The notes under the pieces: model-generated
Database searches by the model: none
What the model was told of the DNA's origin: nothing
Seen by the model: only the letters and a program-made list of their open reading frames with translations
Shown: piece by piece, positions 25,205 to 30,573 of the stretch
How the letters are laid out: each line of letters begins with the position of its first letter
Numbering within the stretch: position 1 is the first letter of the stretch
Virus record (IMG/VR): IMGVR_UViG_3300001372_000001
Span: 1 to 34,725 of that record
Reading direction: 5' to 3' (one strand)
Source: a virus
Length of the DNA: 34,725 nucleotides
Position numbers and translations under genes: made by a program

Positions 25205-25504
25205 ATGTGGCCTTTTAATAAACAAAAATGGGTTGAAATTACTGTGCAAGATTTACAAAAAATGTCTCTAGATGAGAAAATTAATATAGCTCTTGAAGAA
25301 TATAAAAGATTAGATGCTGTTAGGCAGACACAAAAAGTTCGTAATAGAAAGAAAGATTTAAATTTGGCTCTTGAATTTTGGTGGACAGCTAAGGGCAGAA
25401 AATTGCCTCCACTTGCAACTCCACCACTTCCTGACCCCGAATTAATTGTGTGGAAAAATAGCGATGGAGTCGTCAAAGGTTGTGGTTGCAGTTGTCCACA
25501 GTAA
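25205..25504 (+). CDS. 99-residue protein with a CGCSC tail
   Basis: A charged helical protein (KWVEITVQDLQKMSLDEKIN, then EEYKRLDAVRQTQKVRNRKK) with a proline-rich linker (KLPPLATPPLPDPE). It ends VVKGCGCSCPQ, a small cysteine cluster that could bind a metal. The last 25 bases overlap the ruvC start. No family is recognised. Confidence 0.6.
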   Translation: MWPFNKQKWVEITVQDLQKMSLDEKINIALEEYKRLDAVRQTQKVRNRKKDLNLALEFWWTAKGRKLPPLATPPLPDPELIVWKNSDGVVKGCGCSCPQ

Positions 25505-25974
25505 TTGGTATTGATCCTGGCTCACATATTGCTGGCATTGCAGTAGTTGATAGTAAAAGAAAACTTAAATCTGTGCGGCAGGTTAAATCTTTAAACAATA
25601 AGAAGTATGATGACTATGATTTAGCATCCTATATGAGTTCATTTATGCTTGAAGTACAGGATGATATAGATATCTATGAACCTGATCTTTTAGTGTGTGA
25701 GCTTTGTAGTGTCCCGACAAATATGCATACAAATAAGCTACTGGCTTATTGGGAAGCCGCCGCTATGATTGCCGCCGCTATGAATGCTATTAATGTTAAA
25801 AGGTTTAGAACAAGCGAAGCAAGGAAGCGAGCTCTAGGGAAGAATTTTCCCAAAGGTGAGTCGGTAGCTATAATTAAATCTCAATATGAAACATCTGATT
25901 ATGAATTTACAGATGATGAGTCAGAAGCAATAGTATTTGCACTAGCAGGAGTTGATTTTCTTGAAGAAAACTAA
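25480..25974 (+). CDS. ruvC: RuvC-like Holliday junction resolvase
   Basis: About 164 residues, RNase H fold. Catalytic acids: D12 in VIGIDPGSHIAGIAVV, the Glu in LLVCELCSV near residue 72, and the acidic pair in FTDDESEAIVFALAG near 150. The middle helix NKLLAYWEAAAMIAAA matches the family. It would cut recombination or replication junctions before packaging. The start is uncertain: TTG at 25480 overlaps the previous gene, and TTG at 25492 gives a more usual N-terminus. Confidence 0.85.
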   Translation: MWLQLSTVIGIDPGSHIAGIAVVDSKRKLKSVRQVKSLNNKKYDDYDLASYMSSFMLEVQDDIDIYEPDLLVCELCSVPTNMHTNKLLAYWEAAAMIAAAMNAINVKRFRTSEARKRALGKNFPKGESVAIIKSQYETSDYEFTDDESEAIVFALAGVDFLEEN

Positions 25975-26068
25975 TGAAACAGGCAAGAAAGATAAGAAGA
26001 AAGACAAGAAGTGGCCGGACGATTATAAAAGATTCGGCACCAATGTCAAGCCCAAGAAGGCCAAGTAA
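25961..26068 (+). CDS. 35-residue lysine-rich protein
   Basis: TTG at 25961, overlapping ruvC by 14 bases. The protein is KKTNETGKKDKKKDKKWPDD followed by YKRFGTNVKPKKAK. A short ATG frame in another phase (25972) gives a more arbitrary Arg-rich peptide. I favour the TTG frame because WPDDYKRFG looks like folded protein. It probably binds nucleic acid. The tRNA promoter begins four bases after its stop. Confidence 0.45.
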   Translation: MKKTNETGKKDKKKDKKWPDDYKRFGTNVKPKKAK

Positions 26069-26071
26069 CCC

Positions 26072-26100
26072 TTGACAGACCCTCGGCCTTGTGCTACTAT
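26072..26100 (+). promoter_or_regulatory. Consensus promoter of the plus-strand tRNA operon
   Basis: TTGACA (26072-26077), 17-base spacer, TGC-TACTAT (-10 at 26095-26100). It starts ten bases before tRNA-Ser(UGA). Full -35 consensus plus an extended -10 make this among the strongest promoters in the window. Confidence 0.85.
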
Positions 26101-26109
26101 AGGTCAATT

Positions 26110-26193
26110 GGAAGCTCGCATGTGGTGTGCTTATGCGCCTTGAAAGCGTTGATGGTCTTACCGGCCGTGTGGGTTCGAGTCCTACAGCTTCCG
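26110..26193 (+). tRNA. tRNA-Ser(UGA)
   Basis: Class II tRNA. Acceptor GGAAGCT/AGCTTCC, anticodon loop CTTGAAA (TGA), long variable arm containing GGT-CTT-ACC, T arm GTGGG-TTCGAGT-CCTAC, G73 as expected for serine. The anticodon stem has only four good pairs. CCA is not fully encoded. Confidence 0.88.
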
Positions 26194-26199
26194 CCTTAA

Positions 26200-26283
26200 G
26201 CGCGTGTGGTGAAATGGGTAAACACACTAGGCTTAGAACCTAGCGCCCCGCAAGGCTTGGAGGTTCGATTCCTCTCATGCGCA
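26200..26283 (+). tRNA. tRNA-Leu(UAG)
   Basis: Class II tRNA with a proper long variable arm. Acceptor GCGCGTG/CATGCGC, anticodon stem CTAGG/CCTAG with loop CTTAGAA, T arm GGAGG-TTCGATT-CCTCT, A73. This is the only leucine tRNA in the window with the normal class II shape. Confidence 0.93.
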
Positions 26284-26287
26284 TCAA

Positions 26288-26361
26288 GCCCCTTTAGCCC
26301 AACGGGTAGAGGCAGCAGACTTAAAATCTGCACAGTCAGAGTTCGAATCTCTGAGGGGGTA
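26288..26361 (+). tRNA. tRNA with Leu(UAA) anticodon on a class I scaffold
   Basis: Acceptor GCCCCTT/AGGGGGT (first pair G-U), D loop with GG, anticodon stem GCAGA/TCTGC with loop CTTAAAA, five-base variable loop, T arm CAGAG-TTCGAAT-CTCTG, A73. The anticodon reads UUA (Leu), but bacterial leucine tRNAs should have a long variable arm; this one does not. Confidence 0.9.
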
Positions 26362-26366
26362 CTTAA

Positions 26367-26440
26367 ACCGATCTATCCCAACGGGTAGAGGAAGCAGTTT
26401 CAAAAACTGTTCAGTCTGAGTTCGAATCTCAGGATCGGTA
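26367..26440 (+). tRNA. tRNA with Leu(CAA) anticodon on a class I scaffold
   Basis: Acceptor ACCGATC/GATCGGT perfect, anticodon stem GCAGT/ACTGT with loop TTCAAAA, variable loop of five bases, T arm CTGAG-TTCGAAT-CTCAG, A73. D loop and variable loop closely match the previous tRNA, so the two look like duplicates with different anticodons. Confidence 0.9.
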
Positions 26441-26574
26441 CTACGAAGGACTACGCCAAAGTATACCGAAGCTGTAAGGGGTGGAGGTTAAAACGGCGGT
26501 AAAGGGTTCCTTAGCCCGAAATCAGAGGTCCCCGGCGAGGAGTCGGGGTAAACCAAAAGCCCTAAGTTTATTAA
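26441..26574 (+). other. Structured 134-base spacer between tRNAs
   Basis: No gene is seen. CTTAG (26510-26514) pairs with CTAAG (26562-26566), enclosing the hairpin CCCCG/CGGGG (26530-26534 and 26544-26548). It must be part of the tRNA transcript. It may be a processing element or an unknown small RNA. Confidence 0.4.
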
Positions 26575-26649
26575 ACCGCTCTATTCCAATATGGTAGAGA
26601 AACAGGACTGAGATTCCTGACAGTGAGAGTTCGAATCTCTCGGGCGGTA
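26575..26649 (+). tRNA. tRNA with Leu(GAG) anticodon on a class I scaffold
   Basis: Acceptor ACCGCTC/GGGCGGT, D loop with GG, anticodon stem CAGGA/TCCTG with loop CTGAGAT, variable loop ACAGT, T arm GAGAG-TTCGAAT-CTCTC, A73. The scaffold is shared with the two tRNAs at 26288 and 26367. Confidence 0.9.
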
Positions 26650-26660
26650 CTTAAAAATAT

Positions 26661-26732
26661 GCATCTTTGGTATTCTGGGCAATACACTCGGCTGTAACCC
26701 GACGGAGCAAGGTTCGATTCCTTGAGGATGCA
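26661..26732 (+). tRNA. tRNA-Tyr(GUA), short variable loop
   Basis: Acceptor GCATCTT/AGGATGC, D arm GTAT...ATAC with GGG, anticodon loop CTGTAAC (GTA) on a four-pair stem, variable region of about four bases, T arm CAAGG-TTCGATT-CCTTG, A73. Bacterial tRNA-Tyr is normally class II; this one is class I in shape. Confidence 0.85.
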
Positions 26733-26735
26733 CCT

Positions 26736-26743
26736 GCTATAAT
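26736..26743 (+). promoter_or_regulatory. Extended -10 (TGC-TATAAT) for a leaderless micro-gene
   Basis: TATAAT at 26738-26743, preceded by an exact TG-n (TGC overlaps 26735-26737), six bases before the ATG of a 20-residue peptide. It lies immediately after tRNA-Tyr, so the micro-gene can be transcribed independently. Confidence 0.55.
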
Positions 26744-26749
26744 AAAAAA

Positions 26750-26812
26750 ATGAGTATTTTATACATACTTTTAATTATAATTGCAGTAATTGTTATTGTT
26801 AAATTAATATAA
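26750..26812 (+). CDS. 20-residue membrane micro-peptide
   Basis: ATG at 26750, stop TAA at 26810. The sequence is MSILYILLIIIAVIVIVKLI, a single hydrophobic helix. The ATG lies six bases after TATAAT and has no ribosome site, so translation would be leaderless. It fills the gap between tRNA-Tyr and tRNA-Ser(GCU). Low complexity makes a chance ORF possible, but the promoter spacing matches other leaderless genes here. Confidence 0.4.
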   Translation: MSILYILLIIIAVIVIVKLI

Positions 26813-26816
26813 TTTT

Positions 26817-26902
26817 GGAATGCATCCGGCAGGATGAGGAGCAGGTTTGCTAAACCTGTAAGGTCTTAATCGGCCTTCTGGGTTCGAGTCCCAGGCTTTC
26901 CG
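26817..26902 (+). tRNA. tRNA-Ser(GCU)
   Basis: Class II tRNA. Acceptor GGAATGC/GCTTTCC with one T-T mismatch, anticodon stem CAGGT/ACCTG with loop TTGCTAA, long variable arm, T arm CTGGG-TTCGAGT-CCCAG, G73. Confidence 0.92.
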
Positions 26903-26909
26903 CCTTATA

Positions 26910-27212
26910 ATGGCAATAAATGTAACAGCAGCTACCTTTGACGAGGAAGTTCTGACTAATGAATCTGTACTTGTAGATTTCTGGGCGGAATGGTGTTCTC
27001 CTTGTAAAGCAGTTGATCCAATTCTTAATACTATTTCTCAAGAGCGAGGATTAAAGCTGGTCAAAATTAATATTGACGAAGAATCGGAGCTCGCTGATCG
27101 TTTTGGAGTTAGATCTATTCCTACTATTATGATGTTTAATAATGGAATTCAAGGTGAAACGGTTATTGGAGCGGTAGGTAAAACCGCTATGGAAGACATG
27201 TTAAACCTTTGA
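26910..27212 (+). CDS. trxA: Thioredoxin
   Basis: A 100-residue thioredoxin fold. The active site is WCSPCK (C29, C32); the usual Gly is Ser. The cis-proline is in VRSIPT, and the strand VLVDFWAEW precedes the site. It would reduce the C-terminal cysteines of the phage NrdJ. The ATG lies seven bases after tRNA-Ser(GCU) with no Shine-Dalgarno, so it is probably made from the tRNA transcript and becomes nearly leaderless after tRNA 3' processing. Confidence 0.93.
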   Translation: MAINVTAATFDEEVLTNESVLVDFWAEWCSPCKAVDPILNTISQERGLKLVKINIDEESELADRFGVRSIPTIMMFNNGIQGETVIGAVGKTAMEDMLNL

Positions 27213-27218
27213 TATAAT
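27210..27218 (+). promoter_or_regulatory. Extended -10 (TGA-TATAAT) for the leaderless endolysin gene
   Basis: TATAAT at 27213-27218 with TGA before it overlaps the thioredoxin stop. Six bases separate it from the endolysin ATG, which would be the first transcribed codon. Confidence 0.6.
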
Positions 27219-27224
27219 TCCTTT

Positions 27225-27908
27225 ATGGCTAAACTTACTAGAGATTTAAAACTTGGGATGAAGGGGCTTGATGTAGAAGCTTCTAAGCGTTCTATCTATA
27301 GATACCTTGGGAAAGTTGTTAAGGGAGCATATTGGGCTAAGTATATTAAAGAAAGTTCTACTACAAAACTTTTTTTTGGCCCACTTTATAGGCATGATTT
27401 AATCAAAGCGCAAAAGCTTTTAGCTATTAAAAGAGATAGGCTTGGTGTCTTTGGTCAACACACATTAGATGCTCTTGAAAAAGTTGGAGCAGTAGATAGT
27501 GTTGCAGAGAAACTCTTTGAATATGCAGCGAAACCTAAGCCTCAGCTTCCTAAACTAGTAGAGCCAAAGCAAGGCTGGAATTCTCTTCATCATGAGTTAT
27601 GGGATGAGTATAGTTTAGGACGCAACATGGGCATGGCTGATCTTGGGACTTATAACCCCTCCTCTAGACTGCCTTCTGGTAAGCCTTCTGACCATGCTGT
27701 TTATCCAGCGTGGGCATTTGATTTAGGAGTTAGTCCTGCTACTGGATATAACAACCCAGTTGGAAGAAAATTTTTTGATATGATGGCGGGTCGCCCAGGT
27801 ATTAATTATGTAATTTTATCTCCTAAAATTTGGAGTGTATCTCAAGGTCTTCATGCTTATACTGGTGGGGATCATTACAATCATTGTCATGTAAGTGGCC
27901 TACATTAA
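27225..27908 (+). CDS. Endolysin with a C-terminal M15-like peptidase domain
   Basis: A 227-residue protein. The N-terminal half (TRDLKLGMKGLDVEASKRSI, then KRDRLGVFGQHTLDALEKVG) resembles a peptidoglycan-binding repeat domain. The C-terminal half has the zinc peptidase signature: PSDHAVYPAWAFDLGV (His and Asp ligands) and HYNHCHVSGLH (His-x-His end). This is the fold of D-Ala-D-Ala-type M15 peptidases used by actinophages to cut cell-wall peptides. No signal peptide is present, so a holin should release it. Translation probably starts at the 5' end of the message. Confidence 0.82.
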   Translation: MAKLTRDLKLGMKGLDVEASKRSIYRYLGKVVKGAYWAKYIKESSTTKLFFGPLYRHDLIKAQKLLAIKRDRLGVFGQHTLDALEKVGAVDSVAEKLFEYAAKPKPQLPKLVEPKQGWNSLHHELWDEYSLGRNMGMADLGTYNPSSRLPSGKPSDHAVYPAWAFDLGVSPATGYNNPVGRKFFDMMAGRPGINYVILSPKIWSVSQGLHAYTGGDHYNHCHVSGLH

Positions 27909-27916
27909 GGATAAAA

Positions 27917-28246
27917 ATGGCAGATTTTGCTAAGAAACCTACTCAACCGCCTTCAGGAGCAGATATGAATGCTCTTGTTTTGCGTGTTGATCAGCTGTCA
28001 AAGAAAGTTTTAAACAAAGGTTTTATTTCTAAGCTTGCTGCCTGGAAACGTTGGGTTGGCGGCGAAACTGAGTTTGATGGTACAGGATTAAGAGATGTAG
28101 TTAATGCTAATGCTTATGCATTAGACAGCGTAAAAAATAATTTAGATAATTTTGAAAGTGAAGTCAATCCTGCCATCGTGGATTTAAAAAAACGGGTGAG
28201 TGCGCTGGAGTCGCAGCCTAATACCCCTTTTCCGGGGTCTGGGTAA
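27917..28246 (+). CDS. Coiled-coil protein, probable N-terminal part of a frameshift product
   Basis: A 109-residue protein from the ATG at 27917, eight bases after the endolysin stop. It begins MADFAKKPTQPPSGADMNAL, has a tryptophan-rich basic segment (KLAAWKRWVGGE), then a C-terminal helix with heptad character (YALDSVKNNLDNFESEVNPA, then VDLKKRVSALE). The slippery heptamer C-CCT-TTT lies six codons before the stop. In the -1 frame translation continues into the TIM-barrel-like domain. Alone it could be an adaptor; fused, a virion-attached enzyme or baseplate protein. Confidence 0.7.
   Translation: MADFAKKPTQPPSGADMNALVLRVDQLSKKVLNKGFISKLAAWKRWVGGETEFDGTGLRDVVNANAYALDSVKNNLDNFESEVNPAIVDLKKRVSALESQPNTPFPGSG
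28225..28231 (+). promoter_or_regulatory. Candidate -1 ribosomal frameshift site (C CCT TTT)
   Basis: In the zero frame the codons are ACC CCT TTT CCG. Slipping back one base re-pairs CCT with CCC and TTT with TTT. The downstream -1 frame has no usable start codon before 28288, yet it already reads like protein (PGVWVNEEFETGYFSTP). Confidence 0.55.
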
Positions 28247-28875
28247 ATGAGGAATTTGAAACTGGATATTTCTCTACGCCGACTGAGATGGCGCAGAAAG
28301 CTAAGGCAGCAGGTTTTGGTTGGGTAACTTTAGAATATAACGACAGCAATAATGCTGCACGAGCTCCTGCTGTTAAAGCAGCTTGTGATGCTGCTGGATT
28401 AATTTTTACAATTTGGATGACGAGAAATTTTACTGCAGCTGAAGCTCGACAGGCTGTTGTAGAATCAGGAGCTAAGGGATTTATTGCTGAAGCAGAAATT
28501 CCTTCAGAGAATCCTCCTGGTGTTCCTAATCCACAGGCTCAGAACTGGCCTGAATTAATCTTTGAACTTAGTGATTTAAATATACACAAGGCTGTTGTTA
28601 CTAACTTTGCACCGTTTGTGCATTGGGATGGAGCACCATTTCCTGAAAAAGCAGCACCATTAATTGATGCTGGTTGGCATTGTATGACTGAGTGCTATCT
28701 TTCAGAAGCTCCTTTAGCTACTCCTGAGCGCACTAATTTCTATGCAATAACTAATCTTGGTTGGTCAGAAACACAACCAGTTCTAGGTATTTATGGTGGT
28801 AAAACGTATAGTGATTACCCAACCAGAGATAACTACCGCAACTGGTCAGTTTGGGATGCTAATTCGGTTCTCTAA
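28228..28875 (+). CDS. TIM-barrel-like domain, read by -1 frameshift or from ATG 28288
   Basis: About 216 codons in the -1 frame; the first ATG is at 28288. The sequence has alternating strands and helices expected of a glycoside-hydrolase-like barrel: WVNEEFETGYF, GFGWVTLEYND, AACDAAGLIFTIWMTR, SGAKGFIAEAEIP, HKAVVTNFAPFVHWDG, AGWHCMTECYLSEA and VLGIYGGKTYSDYP. An acidic pair (EAEIP and TECYL) could be catalytic. The first strand lies upstream of ATG 28288, so starting there would break the fold. The C-terminus overlaps the convergent M50 gene by 17 bases. A cell-wall or polysaccharide-active enzyme is likely. Confidence 0.65.
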   Translation, partial: FSGVWVNEEFETGYFSTPTEMAQKAKAAGFGWVTLEYNDSNNAARAPAVKAACDAAGLIFTIWMTRNFTAAEARQAVVESGAKGFIAEAEIPSENPPGVPNPQAQNWPELIFELSDLNIHKAVVTNFAPFVHWDGAPFPEKAAPLIDAGWHCMTECYLSEAPLATPERTNFYAITNLGWSETQPVLGIYGGKTYSDYPTRDNYRNWSVWDANSVL

Positions 28876-29224
28876 GTCCTTTAATTACTTGTCTACCATC
28901 AGTAGGGCCGAGAGGAATAGCATTTATTAAAAATATAAAGAAATTTAACACAAATAAATAATTTATAAACCAAAAATTAATAAAGGGGAAAGAAAGCATA
29001 GAAATACCGGCAGTAACAAGAAGCCCTGCTAATGCTATTTTCCATATATCTCTTGGCTTTTTCGATATATCTATTCTGGCTCCTATTCCAGACCAGTGAT
29101 AAACAAATCCGTGGAATGAATGACCCAATTTTTTCGCCATTAAAATATGCCCATATTCATGAGCATAAATAGAAAAAATAGTTAATATAACTATTACAAA
29201 AGAAAATATAAAAAGGTTATTCAT
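28859..29224 (-). CDS. M50 site-2-type intramembrane metalloprotease
   Basis: A 121-residue membrane protein, so a minimal version of the family. The zinc motif HEYGH (H22, E23, H26) lies in the first long hydrophobic segment; the third ligand motif NAIPLGPTDGRQ is near residue 100. Between them are two more hydrophobic stretches. Such enzymes cut transmembrane helices, often anti-sigma factors or signal peptides. It overlaps the upstream GT2 gene by 8 bases. A phage could use it to trigger host sigma release or to process membrane proteins; that part is inference. Confidence 0.85.
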   Translation of the reverse strand: MNNLFIFSFVIVILTIFSIYAHEYGHILMAKKLGHSFHGFVYHWSGIGARIDISKKPRDIWKIALAGLLVTAGISMLSFPFINFWFINYLFVLNFFIFLINAIPLGPTDGRQVIKGLREPN

Positions 29225-29873
29225 ACCCTACAGATACATTATACGAGTCTGCGATTTGAAATGTAACTACTCTTTGGCCATCTTCTAATTCGTTGGGCCA
29301 AATAACAGTAGACGTACAGTGTCCGAGGATCTGACCGCAATCAATATGAATAGGAATATTGAGTTCATTAAGTTTGTTGCAGAATAAATAATCTTCAGAA
29401 ATATCTTCGTTCTTCTGAAATATTTTTCCTCCATATGCTGCTCTGATTTTATCAAACACAGATTTGCGAACCAGCATGCCTGCTGTTCCAGTTTTATCTA
29501 CTTCAATCAAGCCCTCTGAGGGTATTTCTTGCATATTAATAGAAGAACCATCAAACTGAGCCACAGGACTGAATGGTTTTTGCCTCATTAAACAGAGGGG
29601 CGCGACAACTTCTACATTCCAATCCAATAATCTTGTGAGCATATCAGGAGCAAAGGCATGGTCATCATCCATGAACCACATCCAGTCTCCAACCATCCTA
29701 TCTTCTACAAGATTGTTTCGAGAGTTAACAACGTCTGATCCAATTGCCCAGGCAATTTGAGAATACGGGGGCGACTGAATTGCTGCTAAGCACATGGCAA
29801 AAACAACATATCTTCCTGTTTCATTGGCTGCAATACCAATTGTCCCTGCTGGTTGACTAGAAATTTTTGACAA
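29217..29873 (-). CDS. GT2-like glycosyltransferase
   Basis: A 218-residue GT-A protein. VVNSRNNLVEDRMVGDWMWF leads to the metal-binding MDDDHAF, and the acceptor-side acidic motif NEDISEDYLFCNKLNE and the HID-type His (HIDCGQILGH) follow. VDKTGTAGMLVRKSVFDKI is also typical of small phage GT2 enzymes. The start is TTG at 29873 after AAGGAG. It is the third sugar-transfer gene in the window and shares a transcript with the M50 protease. Confidence 0.85.
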   Translation of the reverse strand: MSKISSQPAGTIGIAANETGRYVVFAMCLAAIQSPPYSQIAWAIGSDVVNSRNNLVEDRMVGDWMWFMDDDHAFAPDMLTRLLDWNVEVVAPLCLMRQKPFSPVAQFDGSSINMQEIPSEGLIEVDKTGTAGMLVRKSVFDKIRAAYGGKIFQKNEDISEDYLFCNKLNELNIPIHIDCGQILGHCTSTVIWPNELEDGQRVVTFQIADSYNVSVGYE

Positions 29874-29905
29874 CGTAATTTTCTCCTTCTCTTATATTTA
29901 TAAGC

Positions 29906-29911
29906 ATTATA
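29906..29911 (-). promoter_or_regulatory. Extended -10 (TGC-TATAAT) for the GT2-M50 operon
   Basis: On the minus strand TGC-TATAAT lies directly after the tRNA-Gln(CUG) terminator hairpin and about 30 bases before the GT2 start, which has its own ribosome site. No clear -35 is needed for an extended -10. Confidence 0.6.
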
Positions 29912-29917
29912 GCACAG

Positions 29918-29945
29918 AAAAACCTCCGAAGAGGCTTTCTGTCGC
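29918..29945 (-). terminator. Rho-independent terminator after tRNA-Gln(CUG)
   Basis: On the minus strand GCCTC-TTCG-GAGG followed by TTTTT, with outer ACAGAA/TTCTGT pairs. It ends the minus-strand tRNA-Gln(CUG) transcript. The symmetrical outer pairs could also slow plus-strand transcription. Confidence 0.75.
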
Positions 29946-29971
29946 GGGGCTACCGCTTTGTATTATATAGG

Positions 29972-30042
29972 CTCCAGATCAAGGATTCGAACCTCAATTC
30001 GCGGCTTCAGAGGCCGGCGTCCTACCTTTAGACGAATCTGGA
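29972..30042 (-). tRNA. tRNA-Gln(CUG)
   Basis: Acceptor TCCAGAT/ATCTGGA with the U1-A72 glutamine signal and G73. Anticodon loop CTCTGAA (CTG), D loop with GG, T arm TGAGG-TTCGAAT-CCTTG. One anticodon-stem mismatch (27-43). Confidence 0.9.
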
Positions 30043-30053
30043 ATGAATTAAAT

Positions 30054-30082
30054 ATTATAACAATTGAGTGGTAACTTGTCAA
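30054..30082 (-). promoter_or_regulatory. Consensus promoter overlapping the 3' end of tRNA-Thr(CGU)
   Basis: TTGACA (30077-30082), 17-base spacer, TATAAT (30054-30059) on the minus strand. The first base of the -35 is the discriminator base of tRNA-Thr(CGU). It drives tRNA-Gln(CUG). Confidence 0.85.
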
Positions 30083-30153
30083 GCCACACTGAGGATTTGC
30101 GCCTCACTCTCTGGGTTACGAAGCCAGTATATCGCTGTCTATATTTGTGCGGC
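30082..30153 (-). tRNA. tRNA-Thr(CGU) with an altered elbow
   Basis: Acceptor GCCGCAC/GTGTGGC, U73. Anticodon loop TTCGTAA (CGT). D arm ATAT...ATAT with loop AGACAGCG (A18-G19 in place of GG). T arm TGAGG-CGCAAAT-CCTCA, so TTC is replaced by CGC. It starts three bases after the RNase P RNA 3' end. Confidence 0.7.
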
Positions 30154-30156
30154 ACG

Positions 30157-30466
30157 TTAAATGGGCTATAAGCCGGGTTCTGTCTAGGGAATACATCTGT
30201 CTCACATATTGTGATGGCACTATGCCATTGCTCTCTACCTGAAGGATTAGGAGTCCTCTGCTTGAGATTACACCCCGTCGAATCTGAAGTAAAACGATAG
30301 GTATCTGTACGCGACCTCAGAGTTTATCAATGGTTTCCCATTCGCTATGACCTATCTCCTTCTTTTTCTGCACGTTATCTTATACCTTTTAAACCTAATA
30401 TAAGAAGGTGGCCGGACTTTCCTCGAAGGTTTTTGAATTCCTCCGCATATTCCTACCCATTTAATT
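30157..30466 (-). ncRNA. rnpB: RNase P RNA (catalytic RNA)
   Basis: About 310 nt. On the minus strand the 5' P1 strand TTAAATGGG (30456-30464) pairs perfectly with CCCATTTAA (30157-30165). P2 is GGAATAT/GTATTCC. P3 is GGAGG/CCTTC. The universal core GAGGAAAGTCCGGC (30411-30424) and ACAGAACCCGGCTTA (30169-30183) forms P4 with its bulged U. The conserved AGATGTATTCCCT-GACAGAACCC order near the 3' end matches bacterial RNase P RNA. I could not place the L15 GGU loop that pairs with CCA. The RNA would cut 5' leaders off tRNAs, using the host or a phage RnpA protein. Confidence 0.93.
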
Positions 30467-30573
30467 AGATACATCACCACTCGCTACCCACCTCAGATTC
30501 TTTTCTCGCTGGCCTACAGATTGCGCTGTAGCGCCGAGATACTGAGCCTAAGCCTTGTCCGTGTGTATCTAAG
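30467..30573 (-). other. Structured leader between tRNA-Thr(GGU) and rnpB
   Basis: No gene. AGATAC (30537-30542) pairs with GTATCT (30565-30570). A second hairpin is CTACAG (30514-30519) with CTGTAG (30526-30531). This stretch is the 5' leader of RNase P RNA in the polycistronic transcript. Confidence 0.45.

Noticed and set aside
26206-26388. Short proteins across the tRNA genes (with LEPSAP- or FEPSPS-like words)
   Set aside because: These are translations of tRNA T arms and anticodon arms, a well-known artefact; the tRNAs explain the sequence.
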